Shown: piece by piece, positions 25,170 to 34,565 of the stretch
Position numbering within the stretch: position 1 is the stretch's first letter
Layout of the letters: each line of letters opens with the position of its first letter
Origin: Spirochaeta cellobiosiphila DSM 17781
GTDB taxonomy: Bacteria; Spirochaetota; Spirochaetia; DSM-17781
DNA length: 64,000 nucleotides
Direction: 5' to 3'
Assembly (NCBI RefSeq): GCF_000426705.1
Contig: NZ_AUFW01000007.1
Coordinates: forward strand, 124,001 to 188,000
The notes under the pieces: model-generated
Database searches by the model: none
Seen by the model: only the letters and a program-made list of their open reading frames with translations
What the model was told of the DNA's origin: nothing
Position numbers and translations under genes: made by a program

Positions 25170-25201
25170 CCCCCCTCTTCAACTATCGGCAATTAGGGGG
25201 G
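25170..25201 (-). promoter_or_regulatory. GC hairpin covering the Shine-Dalgarno of the repeat protein
   Basis: CCCCCCT and AGGGGGG (plus-strand 25,170-25,176 and 25,195-25,201) form a seven-base-pair stem with an 18-nt loop. On the minus strand the 3' arm is AGGGGGG, which is also the only ribosome binding site, 6 nt before the ATG of the repeat protein. No T-run follows, so it is not a normal terminator. Confidence 0.6.
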
Positions 25202-25206
25202 CTTGT

Positions 25207-27207
25207 TTAACGAATTATGTGGTTGAGGATTTCCCTGGTGATTCCATATAAGGGTGGTAATCCTTCAGATCGTTTTAGAGGCTGAGACAGATTACTATGA
25301 TGGCCTAAGGGGAGATCAGAGACATAGTAAAAATATCGTTGATCTATGTTTTTTGACAAAATTCCTATATCACTTAACTCACGGATAGGACGGGAATAAA
25401 AACTTCCTTCCATCTCAAGACCAATACAACCCCATATTTTTCTATAAAAATGAAGCATTTCCTTATTCTGTAACAAGGTACCAGATACAGTGAGGAGAGG
25501 ACCTTTATGAACTCCTACTTGAAGAGTGTCCCGTAATCTCTTACAGGCCTCATCACAGGGTTCTTGTAATAAGAAATATCTGTCCTCCACCTGTTCCAGA
25601 AAGGCTGTGGGAACAAGAATGTCTCCCCGTTTGCCTAACAAGGCCCCTGCCTTTCCCAGAATATTTATACTCCTGATTTTGTGACCATAGAGCATGATAA
25701 GGTTACGTATTATCTCTTCAGCCTGTTCTCCAAAGGCATAATCAATATTGACAATGAGCTTCTTTTTCTCAGTATTAATAGCTTCTAAAGAATCGTCTAA
25801 CTTCCAGCCTTTGAGTTTTTCCATATTAACAAGCTGAACTTGAACCCCTGTGCTGGCTGTGTTCTCTATTCTAAGAATTCCATGTTCCAGATCTTCCTTG
25901 TCAGATAAAACAGGGCCCATATCCTGTACATAATCAGGGAAAAGCGCATAGGAAAGATCTGTTTGATTCAGCCAGTGTTCTGATAAGTAGGGATGTTGTC
26001 TCTCTTTAGCCCAGGAAAGGATAGCTTCTCTATGACTGGCCAAGCTAGGATTTAGACAGTTGATAACCGAATGAGTATTAGAACTAATGATATGAACTTC
26101 CCAATCTTCACTTAAATCAGCAGGATCGACTTGCAAAAGATCCTCAGTGGCTTGACGAATCTGGAGTGTCCATTTCTCACTTCGTCGACTATTGTAATTA
26201 TCAATCTGCTTATGAAGCGTTAGATTGAATGCTTCATTATGGAGAAGAATATTCTGGATTTGTTCTGAAGTATTGTTAGCCCATATATGATATAAACCTT
26301 CGGCCTCCTCCTTTGAAAAGGGAAGGCCTTCTATCTGGCTGGAACTTTGAAGGAACCCAAGCCACTTAGGTTCGGACAATCTCTTCCGTATTTTTTCCGC
26401 CTCCACACTATAGGTACATAGACAGCTAATGAAATCAAGCAAATCTGAGAAACCATGTCGAAGGAGTATTAAATCCTTACCTTCCATCATTTTCCAAGCC
26501 TCTCGCCTTCGTCCTGCAGTAGGTATACTGTCAAAGAAGTCTCCCGGTGAACGATACTCAGGTGGCACATCATCTGTCAAAAGCCAGGAAAACACAGAAG
26601 TCACATTCTGGGGTAATCTGCGAATAGCATAGGATAAGGCATTAGTATCAATGAGAGCATTATTCAATACTTCCGGATGAAGAGCGGGTTGTAAGGTTCG
26701 GTATAAACGCAGAATTTTACGCCAATCCATAAAGCTTGAATTAAGCCCTCGCTTAACCTCCGCAGTGTAGTGATCAAAAGCATCAAAGAGCCCCTGCTTG
26801 TCCCTTAGAATATTACCTAAAGAATGAGCAAAAGCCCGTGAATGAATAACCAAAGAGATAAAATCAGATCCTTTGAGCGACCATAAAACACAGTCTGATA
26901 GAGCTTTGGCACTAAAGATTCTTTCAGGTTGTTTAAACAGGATAGCCCTTTCTCCGAAGTAGTGGCCACTCCTGATCATACGTAAGGGCTTTTGTCGATT
27001 AGGGGTGATACTTCCTGTCCCGACCAATCCTTCTTCTATCAAATAGATTTCAAAGGATCTATCACCCTTTGAAAAAATGAATTCTCCTTCCCTAAAAGTC
27101 ACCCTTTCCATCCTCTGGGTTAGGGCCTTCTTTTCTTCTAAGGCCAGGAACCGGAAGGGAATCATATTTTCCAATAATTCGATAAGCTTTTTATCATTTT
27201 TTCTCAA
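25207..27207 (-). CDS. Cyclic-nucleotide-binding domain protein with C-terminal nucleoside-phosphorylase-like domain
   Basis: 666 residues. Residues ~10-130 form a CNMP domain with the phosphate-binding cassette FGERAILFKQPERIFSAKA. The middle (~140-440) is helical and unrecognised. Residues ~480-666 resemble PNP/UDP phosphorylases: INILGKAGALLGKRGDILVP, then LLTVSGTL and IGLEMEGS, like the family's (V/L)xMEG signature. It may sense a cyclic nucleotide and bind or cleave a nucleoside. The start is TTG with GAGGA 7 nt upstream. First gene of the four-gene operon. Confidence 0.65.
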   Translation of the reverse strand: MRKNDKKLIELLENMIPFRFLALEEKKALTQRMERVTFREGEFIFSKGDRSFEIYLIEEGLVGTGSITPNRQKPLRMIRSGHYFGERAILFKQPERIFSAKALSDCVLWSLKGSDFISLVIHSRAFAHSLGNILRDKQGLFDAFDHYTAEVKRGLNSSFMDWRKILRLYRTLQPALHPEVLNNALIDTNALSYAIRRLPQNVTSVFSWLLTDDVPPEYRSPGDFFDSIPTAGRRREAWKMMEGKDLILLRHGFSDLLDFISCLCTYSVEAEKIRKRLSEPKWLGFLQSSSQIEGLPFSKEEAEGLYHIWANNTSEQIQNILLHNEAFNLTLHKQIDNYNSRRSEKWTLQIRQATEDLLQVDPADLSEDWEVHIISSNTHSVINCLNPSLASHREAILSWAKERQHPYLSEHWLNQTDLSYALFPDYVQDMGPVLSDKEDLEHGILRIENTASTGVQVQLVNMEKLKGWKLDDSLEAINTEKKKLIVNIDYAFGEQAEEIIRNLIMLYGHKIRSINILGKAGALLGKRGDILVPTAFLEQVEDRYFLLQEPCDEACKRLRDTLQVGVHKGPLLTVSGTLLQNKEMLHFYRKIWGCIGLEMEGSFYSRPIRELSDIGILSKNIDQRYFYYVSDLPLGHHSNLSQPLKRSEGLPPLYGITREILNHIIR

Positions 27208-27378
27208 CTTCTCATCCTCTTTATGTTAATATAATAGTGTAGTCCATCTTGAGAAAGGTGAAGCTTCTTTTAAATAAATAAATTTTTCTTCATTTTTCCA
27301 TTGATGGATTTCCCCATTATGTGGGATTATTGTTGGGTTTAAAAGCACAGCATAAATATTCTAAACGGAGGCATAAAT

Positions 27379-30300
27379 ATGAAACCAAATCGAGATGTTG
27401 GTGTTCATCTTGATCAAAGTGATCCCCAGTACAGAGAACGTATCATCCGATACATCAATCTCAAACTGGCGGCGTTGGGTCTCCCTCCTTATACCAAGGC
27501 GGGAAGTGAAGATCTTGAGATTGCTCATGATCTAATAGAAGGATTCCGGGAAAAGAATAATCTGCTGTCAGAATACCTCTGTCCAGTCGATCAAAGAATT
27601 CAGGATTTCTTGAATGAGTACCTTGATGATGCAGAGGAAGATACAGTTCCTCGTTTACCATCAAATACCTTAGTTCTCGACCGTTATGGTTTGGCAAGAG
27701 AAATGTCTATTCCTGCAGACGGTGATGAGTTCATTACTGATATAGTTCATTCTTATAGAATAAAACAAGGGGTTCTTCATAATCCCAAAAATGATAGAAG
27801 AACAACAAAAGGATCCTTTCACGTTTGTGAAGGCGGACTACCTGTACCTTTTGATAAAAAATCTGTTCCCAAGACAGCTTTTGCCCGTATCTTAAAAGCG
27901 GCCTTAAAGCCTACTGCTGAGTTAAGCCTATTACCCTTCTCTGCAAACCAAGAAGAAAAAGCTCATACCATGGTATCCCTTCTTCTTAGACCTATTGTTT
28001 GCCCAGAGGTTCCTACTTATACATCAGAAAAATCTATGGAAATCAGATTCTTTGCTCCCGGTAACCTCGTTAGTAACCTGGACTTTGTTGAATCTATTTT
28101 TGGTAATGCAGGAGATCCTAACCTACCTGACAATGATGCAGGATTGGATCCTCAGCATTGGACAGGACATACAGGTTGTGTAATCCTGGCTCCCCATGTG
28201 AGTCTTTTAACTAAGAAAGAACTGGGCCTTCCCCAATGGGATAAGGCAACAGAACGACAGAAAAAAGACGGTATGGCATGGAAAAAAGAAGATGAACTTT
28301 ATAATGATGGAACCCCCTTCAAACTTACCGCAAGAAATGAAGAAGGTGTCATTGTTACTATCATAGCAGATAACTACTTTGGTTATTCCAAGAAGGAAGT
28401 TAAGACTCAGATTGGCTATTCTGCTAACTTGTCAGGACTTTGTGAAGAGGAACATGCTGGAGGGGCTTTAACTTTCCCAAGTTACAATCTTGGTGTTAAG
28501 TTTGTTCCCGATTCAAACCTACGTAGTAAGGGTCAAACTTTTGATACTATAGTCAAGATATTGGGAAGCACCATTGATGTTAAACCTGAAGGTTATGGAG
28601 TTGATACAAAATATCCAAACATCATCTTCCTTCCTGAAAATGCGGTTATTGATCTGGAAAGCCAACAAGCCTCCTGGAAAGAGGGAAGTAAGACTCATTC
28701 CATTAGAGTTCTACCTGAAAACACTTATGTCCATCCTACTGGTTATAAAATTCGTATGGAAAAACATCCTAACTCACCCAATTGGCGTTTAGTAGGAACT
28801 GTTGCAGAAGGAACACTTTGCCACAAACCATGTACCGTATCTGGTGGAGGTAAGTCAGAGATATCTAAATCTCTTTGGGATGCCATCAAATTCGGTCCTG
28901 TTTATATCAATGATTTTGAAAAAGACATGGATATGGCGGAAGCTATCATCAACAGAGATTACCACGACAGATTCAAACCGGAGTTCCATCCCGGAACAAA
29001 GGCTTCACGGACTATTCTTAGTGAAAGGAGATCTCTTGGTTCTGTTATTAAACTCTTGACCCCTACAGAAGATTGTACAGATGAGTTTAATGATTGGCTT
29101 AGATCAATTCCTAATCACATTAAAAGCTTGGTATTCTCCATAAAAAGATTCTACCAACCTGAATGGGGTGATAATTGGAGAGAGCATTTCAGCGTTGATA
29201 TCATCAACGGTGTATCTGGTAACCAAGTTAAATTCAAAGGCCTTGATTTAGTGGGTTCTTATTTGAGAGTTGGTTCTAGACACGATGGTTCTGGCTGGAC
29301 ATATAAGTTACGACAAGACTTTATGCCTGCTGATAAGGTACAATGGGAAGATGATATCTCTGCTTCTGTTATCGTTCCTTCCAAAGAACTAGAAGGGTTA
29401 AGCGAATCTTACAAAAACCGATCTGTTAAAATCACTACAAACTGTGAGTCAAGATTTTTCCAGAGACCTGATGATGCAGTTAAGAAAGGTTATGATAAAC
29501 AAGCAGAATTGGATTTATCCAGCCAAGGGAACTTTATCAGTAACTTTGAGCCTTTGAAACAAGAAGAGGCCAAAGAACTAATGCAGGATACTATAGACTT
29601 TTATCAATACACTGATCCCATGAAGGATTGTATTGAAGAAATGGCAACCACCGATAAAGACAAGTACTTTATTGTGTCCAGTCATCCTCGTATTGTAAAT
29701 GGAGCTCCTTCAAAGAATGTTAGATATCTACAAGTTCGTCCAGACTTACTGGATGATACAGACCTTTATTTAGCAGAATTAGGAACAAGACTTTATAGAC
29801 AGATTCCTATTGATAAACCTGTCTATAATCCTGTTAATGCGGTATTACCGGGAAGACGAAACAACCCATCAGATCATGAAGCGGGTATTAGACCTTTAGC
29901 CGTATATAACCCCATTCATTACCAGGAACTACCTGAGATCTTTATGGACTTTACTTGTTCTCTAACTGGTAAGTCTCCTTCCACAACAGGTGCTGGGACA
30001 GAAGGAGCGTTAACTAAAGCTCCTTTTAATGCCTTGGTCGCCACAACTGACCTTAACAATGCTCTCTTAAGCTTTATTCTGGGAGATTACAATGGATTTA
30101 CATCTGCGGCAGGACATATTGGTCCTAACTATAAGGTAGATCATGATGTTAGTTTGTTCATTCCTGAAATGTGGTCACGAATGTCAGAAGCTGAACGGGA
30201 TCCTAAGTATCTATTAGATAATGGGTATCTGGAAAAGCTGGAAGACTTCGAATACAAAGGGGAAACGATTAAGGCTTCCTGTTTGGGATATAGAATCACT

Positions 30301-30834
30301 AGAAAGTTTACAACGAACTTCCTTGGAAGGATTTTTGATAATCCTGAGACTGTATTCAATGACGATATGCTTAAGCCTGAACTTCAAAACATGGACGACT
30401 TTGTTGATGGGATTAAGAACATTACCGAAACCTTTGCAAAGGTAGCCAAGGAATATCTTGCAGATGGTTCTGTAGAAGGATTTATTCCACCACTTAAAGC
30501 TATACTCCATATCATGGTTGATGGAACTTATGAAGGTAAAACAATACATGATCCTGAAATCCGTAAATTATTCACCAGAGAATATGTCATTAACTCTGAC
30601 TGGTATAAAGAAAGATTAAAACTTCAACAGAGTAAGAAGATTGATCTTTATAAGAAGCATATTAAAAATCTTACTAAGTTTATTAATGATAAAAAGAACA
30701 GCAAAACAGTTGAACGTCTTGATCTTAAATCCAGACTAGCATTGGCAGAGAACAATCTGGCCCTATGTAGTGAAGCTGGATATCTAGATAAACTTGAAGG
30801 AACAATTGGAGCAGATCCTCTCTACAAGATCTAG
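27379..30834 (+). CDS. Probable PPi-type phosphoenolpyruvate carboxykinase (EC 4.1.1.38)
   Basis: 1151 residues. The size and overall pattern match the ~130-kDa diphosphate-dependent PEP carboxykinases of Entamoeba and propionibacteria rather than ~600-residue GTP or ATP enzymes. A P-loop-like TVSGGGKSEISKS sits at ~485-497; the last third holds TGAGTEGALTKAPFNAL and HIMVDGTYEGK. The reaction is interconversion of PEP + CO2 + Pi with oxaloacetate + PPi. I assign it from memory of the family's length and general sequence, not an alignment. GGAGG stands 7 nt before the ATG. Transcribed alone, closed by a strong terminator. Confidence 0.6.
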   Translation: MKPNRDVGVHLDQSDPQYRERIIRYINLKLAALGLPPYTKAGSEDLEIAHDLIEGFREKNNLLSEYLCPVDQRIQDFLNEYLDDAEEDTVPRLPSNTLVLDRYGLAREMSIPADGDEFITDIVHSYRIKQGVLHNPKNDRRTTKGSFHVCEGGLPVPFDKKSVPKTAFARILKAALKPTAELSLLPFSANQEEKAHTMVSLLLRPIVCPEVPTYTSEKSMEIRFFAPGNLVSNLDFVESIFGNAGDPNLPDNDAGLDPQHWTGHTGCVILAPHVSLLTKKELGLPQWDKATERQKKDGMAWKKEDELYNDGTPFKLTARNEEGVIVTIIADNYFGYSKKEVKTQIGYSANLSGLCEEEHAGGALTFPSYNLGVKFVPDSNLRSKGQTFDTIVKILGSTIDVKPEGYGVDTKYPNIIFLPENAVIDLESQQASWKEGSKTHSIRVLPENTYVHPTGYKIRMEKHPNSPNWRLVGTVAEGTLCHKPCTVSGGGKSEISKSLWDAIKFGPVYINDFEKDMDMAEAIINRDYHDRFKPEFHPGTKASRTILSERRSLGSVIKLLTPTEDCTDEFNDWLRSIPNHIKSLVFSIKRFYQPEWGDNWREHFSVDIINGVSGNQVKFKGLDLVGSYLRVGSRHDGSGWTYKLRQDFMPADKVQWEDDISASVIVPSKELEGLSESYKNRSVKITTNCESRFFQRPDDAVKKGYDKQAELDLSSQGNFISNFEPLKQEEAKELMQDTIDFYQYTDPMKDCIEEMATTDKDKYFIVSSHPRIVNGAPSKNVRYLQVRPDLLDDTDLYLAELGTRLYRQIPIDKPVYNPVNAVLPGRRNNPSDHEAGIRPLAVYNPIHYQELPEIFMDFTCSLTGKSPSTTGAGTEGALTKAPFNALVATTDLNNALLSFILGDYNGFTSAAGHIGPNYKVDHDVSLFIPEMWSRMSEAERDPKYLLDNGYLEKLEDFEYKGETIKASCLGYRITRKFTTNFLGRIFDNPETVFNDDMLKPELQNMDDFVDGIKNITETFAKVAKEYLADGSVEGFIPPLKAILHIMVDGTYEGKTIHDPEIRKLFTREYVINSDWYKERLKLQQSKKIDLYKKHIKNLTKFINDKKNSKTVERLDLKSRLALAENNLALCSEAGYLDKLEGTIGADPLYKI

Positions 30835-30852
30835 AGAACGTTTCGATTAGAA

Positions 30853-30899
30853 AGGAAGGGCTATCGCCGAGTCAGATGACTTAGGTTGTAGCCCTTTTT
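30853..30899 (+). terminator. Intrinsic terminator after the PEPCK gene
   Basis: AAGGGCTA/TAGCCCTT outer stem with an inner pairing CCGAGTC/GACTTAGG, followed by TTTTT. It separates the convergent PEPCK and P-loop kinase genes. Confidence 0.85.
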
Positions 30900-31785
30900 A
30901 TTGGTATTGTTCTAATAAATCATTTAGGGCAACACTTTTGCCTTTAGAATGACAGGCCGCTATGATTTTCTGTGCAGCCCTTCGTGCTCCCAAAAGAGAT
31001 TTCTGACTATGGATTAGTTCAAAACGAACTGGTGAATTAATATGCTGTAAGGTAGCTTTGCGTCCTTCGATAATGACAAAGGAATCAGAATTGTCTTTGA
31101 TAAAACGATTGGTAAAGTTAATCACTTCCCCTTGTAGATAATAAGCAAAGGAAGGAAGTAATCTATTGATTTCATTTGTCTTAAACAAAGTATTCTTTAC
31201 ATCCTTTATGGGAATCCTATGAACGCCATCATTATAAAGGACTTCGTTCCCCTCTATACTTATTAGCTGTCTAATGACATCCAATTCTTCTAGACTAATA
31301 CCATCTAAATTATCTTTTTTACTAGGAAAGTTCTGAAGGAATAGATAGGTATAGAGGCGAAAAATATCCCCATTGGACCATTGAAGAGCATGAGGATAAT
31401 GGGAGGATAGTAAATCTACTAAGGTACCTTTTCCAACACCAGACTCACCACAGATCAACAAAGTGGTTCCTTTTATATTGTCAGGAAGACTTTTTACTAT
31501 TAATTGAAGCACATCATCGGGAGTCTTGCCTTCCACATCAATAATGGACCAGCGGAAATTCTCCTTATCTGAAACTGATAGTATTTTCTTATCCAAAGCA
31601 TAATCAACGCCTCTTTGAAGTTTTTCAGCATCTTCTTTATCCCTTTGAACCAGAAGATTTGCTTCATCCCGGGATATCTTTTCAAATAAAGGATTGGCGT
31701 CTAGTAGTTGGATAAGAAAGGATGTCTGTTGAGCAGGATTGAGTTCTTTTATGGAATGAAGTAAATCTCCAACAGTAGAGTTCAT
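30898..31785 (-). CDS. P-loop kinase-like protein
   Basis: 295 residues. Walker A is LLICGESGVGKGTLVDLL (~110-127), followed by QWSNGDIFRLYTYLFLQNFP, resembling nucleoside/shikimate kinase folds with a substrate-binding GD. FVIIEGRKATLQHINSPVRF supplies a Walker-B-like or lid segment. The helical N-terminal ~80 residues are unrecognised. It starts 2 nt after ftsK ends, with AGGAG in the ftsK tail, so it is co-translated with the division operon. Substrate unknown. Confidence 0.65.
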   Translation of the reverse strand: MNSTVGDLLHSIKELNPAQQTSFLIQLLDANPLFEKISRDEANLLVQRDKEDAEKLQRGVDYALDKKILSVSDKENFRWSIIDVEGKTPDDVLQLIVKSLPDNIKGTTLLICGESGVGKGTLVDLLSSHYPHALQWSNGDIFRLYTYLFLQNFPSKKDNLDGISLEELDVIRQLISIEGNEVLYNDGVHRIPIKDVKNTLFKTNEINRLLPSFAYYLQGEVINFTNRFIKDNSDSFVIIEGRKATLQHINSPVRFELIHSQKSLLGARRAAQKIIAACHSKGKSVALNDLLEQYQ

Positions 31786-31787
31786 GT

Positions 31788-34511
31788 TTATTCTCCTGAT
31801 GCTGTAAAATGAATGACTTGTCGTGGTTTAGAACCTTGAGCAGGACCAACGATACCCCGTTCTTCCATCTCTTCAACAAGCCTAGCCGCTCTGTTATACC
31901 CTATCTTTAATCTTCTTTGCAAATAAGAAGCACTGGCTTTGCCTGCATGAAGAACGATTTCAAGAGCCTTATCATAAAGAGGGTCTGCATCTTCTGCAAA
32001 AAGACTTGCAGTGTCTGTATCATTTTCATCATCTTCCATAAAGATTTCGTCATCTATATAGTCTGGTTTCCCCAAAGTTTTAACATGATCAACTACATTT
32101 TCTACTTCATCTTCTGATAGGAACGCCGCCTGCATTCTCACAGGGAAAGGTTCCGATGAAGAAGTAAAGAGAAGGTCTCCCTTACCCAGTAATTTTTCAG
32201 CCCCCATTGCATCTAAAATGATTCGACTATCTGTCTTACTGGCTACCATAAAGGCGATACGAGAGGGAAAGTTAGCTTTAATAAGACCAGTAATAACATC
32301 AATACTTGGTCTTTGTGTTGCTAAAACAAGGTGAATACCAACGGCCCGGCTCATAGCAGCTAATCGAGCCAAAATACCTTCTAACTCCTTACCACTTGTT
32401 GCCATAAGATCGGCAAACTCATCAACAACTACCACAATATAGGGAAGCTTATTTGTCGCTAAGGACCGTTTCTCTACCTTATTATTATAACTGGTAATAT
32501 CACGAGCCCCTAAGGCATCAAGAAGGGCATAACGTCGTTCCATCTCATACAAACACCATTGGATGGCCTGTAATGCTTTCTTAGGATCCGTAATGACTGG
32601 TGTTAATAAATGAGGAATATCATTATAAAATTTCAGTTCGACAATCTTTGGATCAACCATCATGAGTCTTACTTCGTCTGGGGAACGCTTATAGAGTAAG
32701 GAACATATTAAGCTATTCACACAGACAGATTTACCAGACCCGGTAGCTCCTGCTATAAGCAGGTGAGGTGTCTTGGATAGATCAACAATCTGGACATCCC
32801 CGGAGATATCCTTCCCTAGTACGATAGGCAAAGCTTTGTCATCTTGTTGGAATTGCTCAGAATCAATCATCTCTGAAAAACTTACCAGAGATCGTTTTTT
32901 ATTAGGAACTTCAATACCCACAGCATGCTTACCAGGAATAGGTGCCACGATCCTAACCCGGGAGGCGGCTAACCTAAGAGCTATATTATCTGCAAGATTT
33001 GTAATTTTGCTTAGTTTAACTCCCGGTGCAGGAAGGATTTCAAACATGGTGATAACAGGACCTTTACGAATACCAGTTACTTCTGCTTGAATTTTAAATT
33101 CTTCCAGGGTCATTCTGAGCTTTTCTGCGGCTTCTTGAGTAGCTTCATCTATTTTTAAGTAAGACATGTCTCCATGAGGTCTTAATAGGCCAGAAACAGG
33201 AACTTTGTACTTACCACCATAGGAACTTCTTAGATCACGTTCTACATGAGGGATACCTTTAGGAAGGTTTGCCTCTCGCAACTGTCCATCCCTATCCTCA
33301 CCTGGTAGAAGATCCTCTTCATCATCTTCTTCGTCGTCTTCCTCGTCTTCATCATCCTCGCCAAAGTCTTCTTGTTCCAGCACAGGAAGAGTCTCAATAA
33401 CATCTTCCTTTTTTGCTTCTTGGCAGACAGGTTCTTCAGAATCTTCAATGACTGGCTCAGGCACCACTTCATCTGGAGGAAGGTCTTCCTGTGTTTCCTC
33501 TATAGGGGTGGAAATAACTTCTTCTTGATAATTGTCTGGAATATATTCCGTTTCTGGAGGCTCTTCCGGGATTATGGGGTTACTTTCTAAGACTTCACTT
33601 TGACCTTTTAATTCTTTTAGGACTTGTTCTTTGGAAAAATAAGTTCCCTGACTAGGAGGTATAAATTGATCTATACCCTTTGGCATAGGATGGGTAACTA
33701 ATCGTTCCCATTCTACAACCTCACCTTCTTCGGGTGGATTATTGAGCTGATTTTCATACTCTTTAAGCTCCTGATTAAGCCTTTCTTCCATCTCATACAT
33801 TTCTTTGATAAAAGGGTCTTCTTCATAAACCATTTCTGACTGAGCCTCAACAAAGCTTTGATTGATTAACTCATTACGTTCTTCATAAGAATGAAGTTCT
33901 CGATCTAAATCAGGTTCTCTTCTTTCCTCTATGATCGGCTCTTGTTCTATAACTTCTTCTTCTACAATTTCTTCATTCTCATTATCATTTTCAGACCCTG
34001 GGAAGAAGCGTTTCTTCGCTTCCTTAGCAATACTAGTCAAACTTTCCTTTACTGATAAACTTTGATTGGCAAATCGCTTGAAAAGGAATTGATATAATAT
34101 GAAGAGCGCTAATATTTCTATCAGAATAAATAAAGAAAAAAGAACAACACTTCCTGCTTCCCCTACTGTATTACGATAATAATCAGCACCTGGAGAGCCT
34201 TCTACTCCAGATACAATCTGAACCATAAGGGCTAATGTTAAATAAGGAATGAGGGAAGCATTCAGACAATAAACCAGCTGATAATGGTTTTTCTTAGATA
34301 ATAAGAGATACAGAAGCATACCCAGATAGATAGGTATATACCAGGATAAACCGAGAAAAGAGCGATAAAAAAATTTACCCGGAGCAGCAATGATACCTAT
34401 GACAGGCCAATCTGCCGCACCTAATGAATATAATAAAAGGGACACCCCAATAAAGCTAGCCACTCCAATCAAGGTGTTCTTTACAATGTTGCTAAAAGAA
34501 TCCACAAGCAT
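31788..34511 (-). CDS. ftsK: FtsK/SpoIIIE DNA translocase
   Basis: 907 residues. Four membrane helices (1-170) are followed by a strongly acidic linker (~170-430) containing runs such as EDDEDEEDDEEDDEED. The motor then has Walker A (IAGATGSGKSVCVNSL, ~590), Walker B (YIVVVVDEFADLMA), and the C-terminal winged helix gamma domain (ASYLQRRLKIGYNRAARLVE) that reads KOPS-like sites. It pumps chromosome termini through the closing septum. Operon with uppP, slt and LysM genes upstream. Confidence 0.95.
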   Translation of the reverse strand: MLVDSFSNIVKNTLIGVASFIGVSLLLYSLGAADWPVIGIIAAPGKFFYRSFLGLSWYIPIYLGMLLYLLLSKKNHYQLVYCLNASLIPYLTLALMVQIVSGVEGSPGADYYRNTVGEAGSVVLFSLFILIEILALFILYQFLFKRFANQSLSVKESLTSIAKEAKKRFFPGSENDNENEEIVEEEVIEQEPIIEERREPDLDRELHSYEERNELINQSFVEAQSEMVYEEDPFIKEMYEMEERLNQELKEYENQLNNPPEEGEVVEWERLVTHPMPKGIDQFIPPSQGTYFSKEQVLKELKGQSEVLESNPIIPEEPPETEYIPDNYQEEVISTPIEETQEDLPPDEVVPEPVIEDSEEPVCQEAKKEDVIETLPVLEQEDFGEDDEDEEDDEEDDEEDLLPGEDRDGQLREANLPKGIPHVERDLRSSYGGKYKVPVSGLLRPHGDMSYLKIDEATQEAAEKLRMTLEEFKIQAEVTGIRKGPVITMFEILPAPGVKLSKITNLADNIALRLAASRVRIVAPIPGKHAVGIEVPNKKRSLVSFSEMIDSEQFQQDDKALPIVLGKDISGDVQIVDLSKTPHLLIAGATGSGKSVCVNSLICSLLYKRSPDEVRLMMVDPKIVELKFYNDIPHLLTPVITDPKKALQAIQWCLYEMERRYALLDALGARDITSYNNKVEKRSLATNKLPYIVVVVDEFADLMATSGKELEGILARLAAMSRAVGIHLVLATQRPSIDVITGLIKANFPSRIAFMVASKTDSRIILDAMGAEKLLGKGDLLFTSSSEPFPVRMQAAFLSEDEVENVVDHVKTLGKPDYIDDEIFMEDDENDTDTASLFAEDADPLYDKALEIVLHAGKASASYLQRRLKIGYNRAARLVEEMEERGIVGPAQGSKPRQVIHFTASGE

Positions 34512-34565
34512 CCCCCTTCCCTTTTTATCGGATTATTTAGAAGGATCTTTATAGGGGGCTTAGAT

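Noticed and set aside
30214-30549. Minus-strand frame inside the PEPCK gene
   Set aside because: Antisense shadow without ribosome binding site.
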